From: an uncultured Clostridiaceae bacterium
GTDB lineage: Bacteria; Bacillota; Clostridia; Oscillospirales; Ruminococcaceae
Length of the DNA: 7,044 bases
NCBI GenBank assembly: GCA_946411985.1
Contig: CAMKFY010000048.1
Span: 1 to 7,044 of the forward strand
Reading direction: 5' to 3'
Part shown: positions 6,238 to 7,044 of the stretch, in pieces
Layout: the number at the start of each line of letters is the position of its first letter
Position numbering within the stretch: position 1 is the stretch's first letter
Notes under the pieces: generated by a model
What the model saw: the letters and a program-made list of their open reading frames with translations, nothing else
What the model was told of the DNA's origin: nothing
Database searches by the model: none
Position numbers and translations under genes: made by a program

Positions 6238-7044
6238 TTAGATATTATTTTGGTTTTTTCCATTTTCTTCAAAAGTTTTTTTCGCTTCTTCCACAAAATC
6301 TTTACCTTGTTCCTGTGGATCTTTTGACTCAAACAACGCCCTTCTTTCCGTAACAATACTATCTAAAACCTCAATAGACACAATCTCTTTGAGCACATCT
6401 GCTATTAAAACATATGGGTCTTTTCTATTTGAACTTTCAATTTTATTGTTTAAATTTTTAGCTTCAGGTGTTGATGTTTTTTTGCCCAATAATTTCGTAT
6501 CACCTTCACCCAACGATTCTGTACCACTTTCATTTGAGAAAAGGTTCTTTTTTTCAAATTCGTTAAGATTATACCGAAATCCATCTGCTTTCTTTTTCTC
6601 AGAAGACGTAACCATCCATAGGGCATTCCAAAGATTTTTTATAGGACTTTCTTTAGCACCAGATATTTTGGGGAATTCTGTATTAGCATTCAAAATTTTG
6701 TTGAGCATTTTTTCTAAAGTGTATACAGATGAATTGTTGATAAATCTGCTTACATAAACGCCTTCTCTTAGAAAACTTTTAAACCAATTCTTATATTCCT
6801 CCCCATACTTCTCATTATTATGAAAATTTTTATAAATATCTTCAAATTCACTACCTTTGTTAGTGATTGCGTTGTACAGATAATTTTTATTTACAAACTC
6901 TCCGTTACAAAAGATTTTATTTAACATTGAAAAAAAACTGTGTAAAAAAACTAATTCACTATCTTTAAATTTAATAACAAACTTCGAACCCTCTTTATTA
7001 TTTTTGTCAAAAGAATAACTAATAATATCATTCGCTGACCCTTT
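6238..7044 (-). CDS. Unrecognised protein, C-terminal fragment (5' end outside the window)
   Basis: I do not recognise this protein. The frame is open from the window edge at 7044 to TAA at 6238, 268 codons. The first ATG at 6927 has no ribosome binding site and follows 39 open codons, so the gene almost certainly begins upstream. What can be seen: a short strand-like start (SKFVIKFKDSELVF), then a mixed helical part rich in Lys, Asn, Glu and aromatic residues (EEYKNWFKSFLREG, NLWNALWMV). A Ser/Thr/Gly/Asn-rich, probably disordered linker lies about 130-175 residues after the ATG. A hydrophobic helix (YVLIADVLKEIVSIEVLDSIV) comes next, and then a charged tail ending in NQNNI. I see no membrane segment, no Cys pairs for metal binding, and no nucleotide-binding motif. 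The complementary-strand frame (6389-6757) is Phe/Leu/Ser-rich, as expected of a shadow. The composition is AT-rich like its neighbours. It is transcribed in the same direction as the nusB operon but is separated from it by a promoter and possible terminator. Confidence 0.72.
   Translation of the reverse strand, partial: KGSANDIISYSFDKNNKEGSKFVIKFKDSELVFLHSFFSMLNKIFCNGEFVNKNYLYNAITNKGSEFEDIYKNFHNNEKYGEEYKNWFKSFLREGVYVSRFINNSSVYTLEKMLNKILNANTEFPKISGAKESPIKNLWNALWMVTSSEKKKADGFRYNLNEFEKKNLFSNESGTESLGEGDTKLLGKKTSTPEAKNLNNKIESSNRKDPYVLIADVLKEIVSIEVLDSIVTERRALFESKDPQEQGKDFVEEAKKTFEENGKNQNNI

Noticed and set aside
6210..6239. Weak inverted repeat AACTTT...AAAGTT overlapping the stop of the unrecognised gene
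   Set aside because: A six-base AT-rich stem is expected by chance in such DNA, and the hairpin at 6110-6145 is a better candidate.
6389..6757. 122-residue open frame on the plus strand opposite the unrecognised gene
   Set aside because: It is Phe/Leu/Ser-rich with no ribosome binding site and lies wholly opposite a longer open frame, which is typical of an antisense shadow.
6238..6927. Complete 229-residue gene starting at ATG 6927
   Set aside because: No ribosome binding site precedes this ATG, only a T-rich stretch, and the frame stays open for 39 more codons to the window edge, so a partial longer gene is likelier.

Overview
This window is AT-rich (roughly 30% GC by eye) and reads like the chromosome of a low-GC Firmicute, most likely a member of the Clostridia. 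The main argument is gene order. On the minus strand nusB, xseA, xseB, a farnesyl/geranylgeranyl diphosphate synthase (ispA), a divergent PAP2 (YuiD-like) membrane protein and dxs follow one another with gaps of 6 to 31 bases. This is the classical clostridial nusB-xseA-xseB-ispA-dxs arrangement. The genetic code looks standard: TGG is used for Trp, and the seven stop codons seen are six TAA and one TAG.

Layout, left to right. Positions 2-772 (+) hold the C-terminal quarter of the ClpB disaggregase, cut by the window edge. Positions 783-2723 (-) hold dxs, tail to tail with clpB and only 10 bases away. Then come the YuiD-like gene (2751-3257, TTG start), ispA (3289-4134), xseB (4141-4359), xseA (4386-5591) and nusB (5616-6008), all on the minus strand. 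A 217-base AT-rich gap (6021-6237) holds a good sigma-A-type promoter for the nusB operon and an imperfect hairpin that may end the next gene. Positions 6238-7044 (-) hold the C-terminal part of a protein I do not recognise. Its frame stays open to the window edge, so it is a fragment of a longer gene.

How the genes fit together. NusB is a transcription antitermination factor, and XseA and XseB form exonuclease VII. The operon then turns to isoprenoids: Dxs makes the first committed intermediate of the MEP pathway, and the IspA-type enzyme condenses IPP with allylic diphosphates. The PAP2-like membrane protein lies between these two genes and could act on a prenyl phosphate, although that is inference.

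Most of the window is ordinary housekeeping. The points that deserve a second look are: the prenyl synthase, which has Gly at the chain-length-determining position and lacks a conserved loop after the second Asp motif; the unrecognised protein at the right edge; the homopolymer tracts at the nusB promoter spacer and at the start of the YuiD-like gene; and the abrupt end of the operon against clpB. I see no CRISPR array, tRNA, rRNA, insertion sequence or obvious novel multi-gene system.
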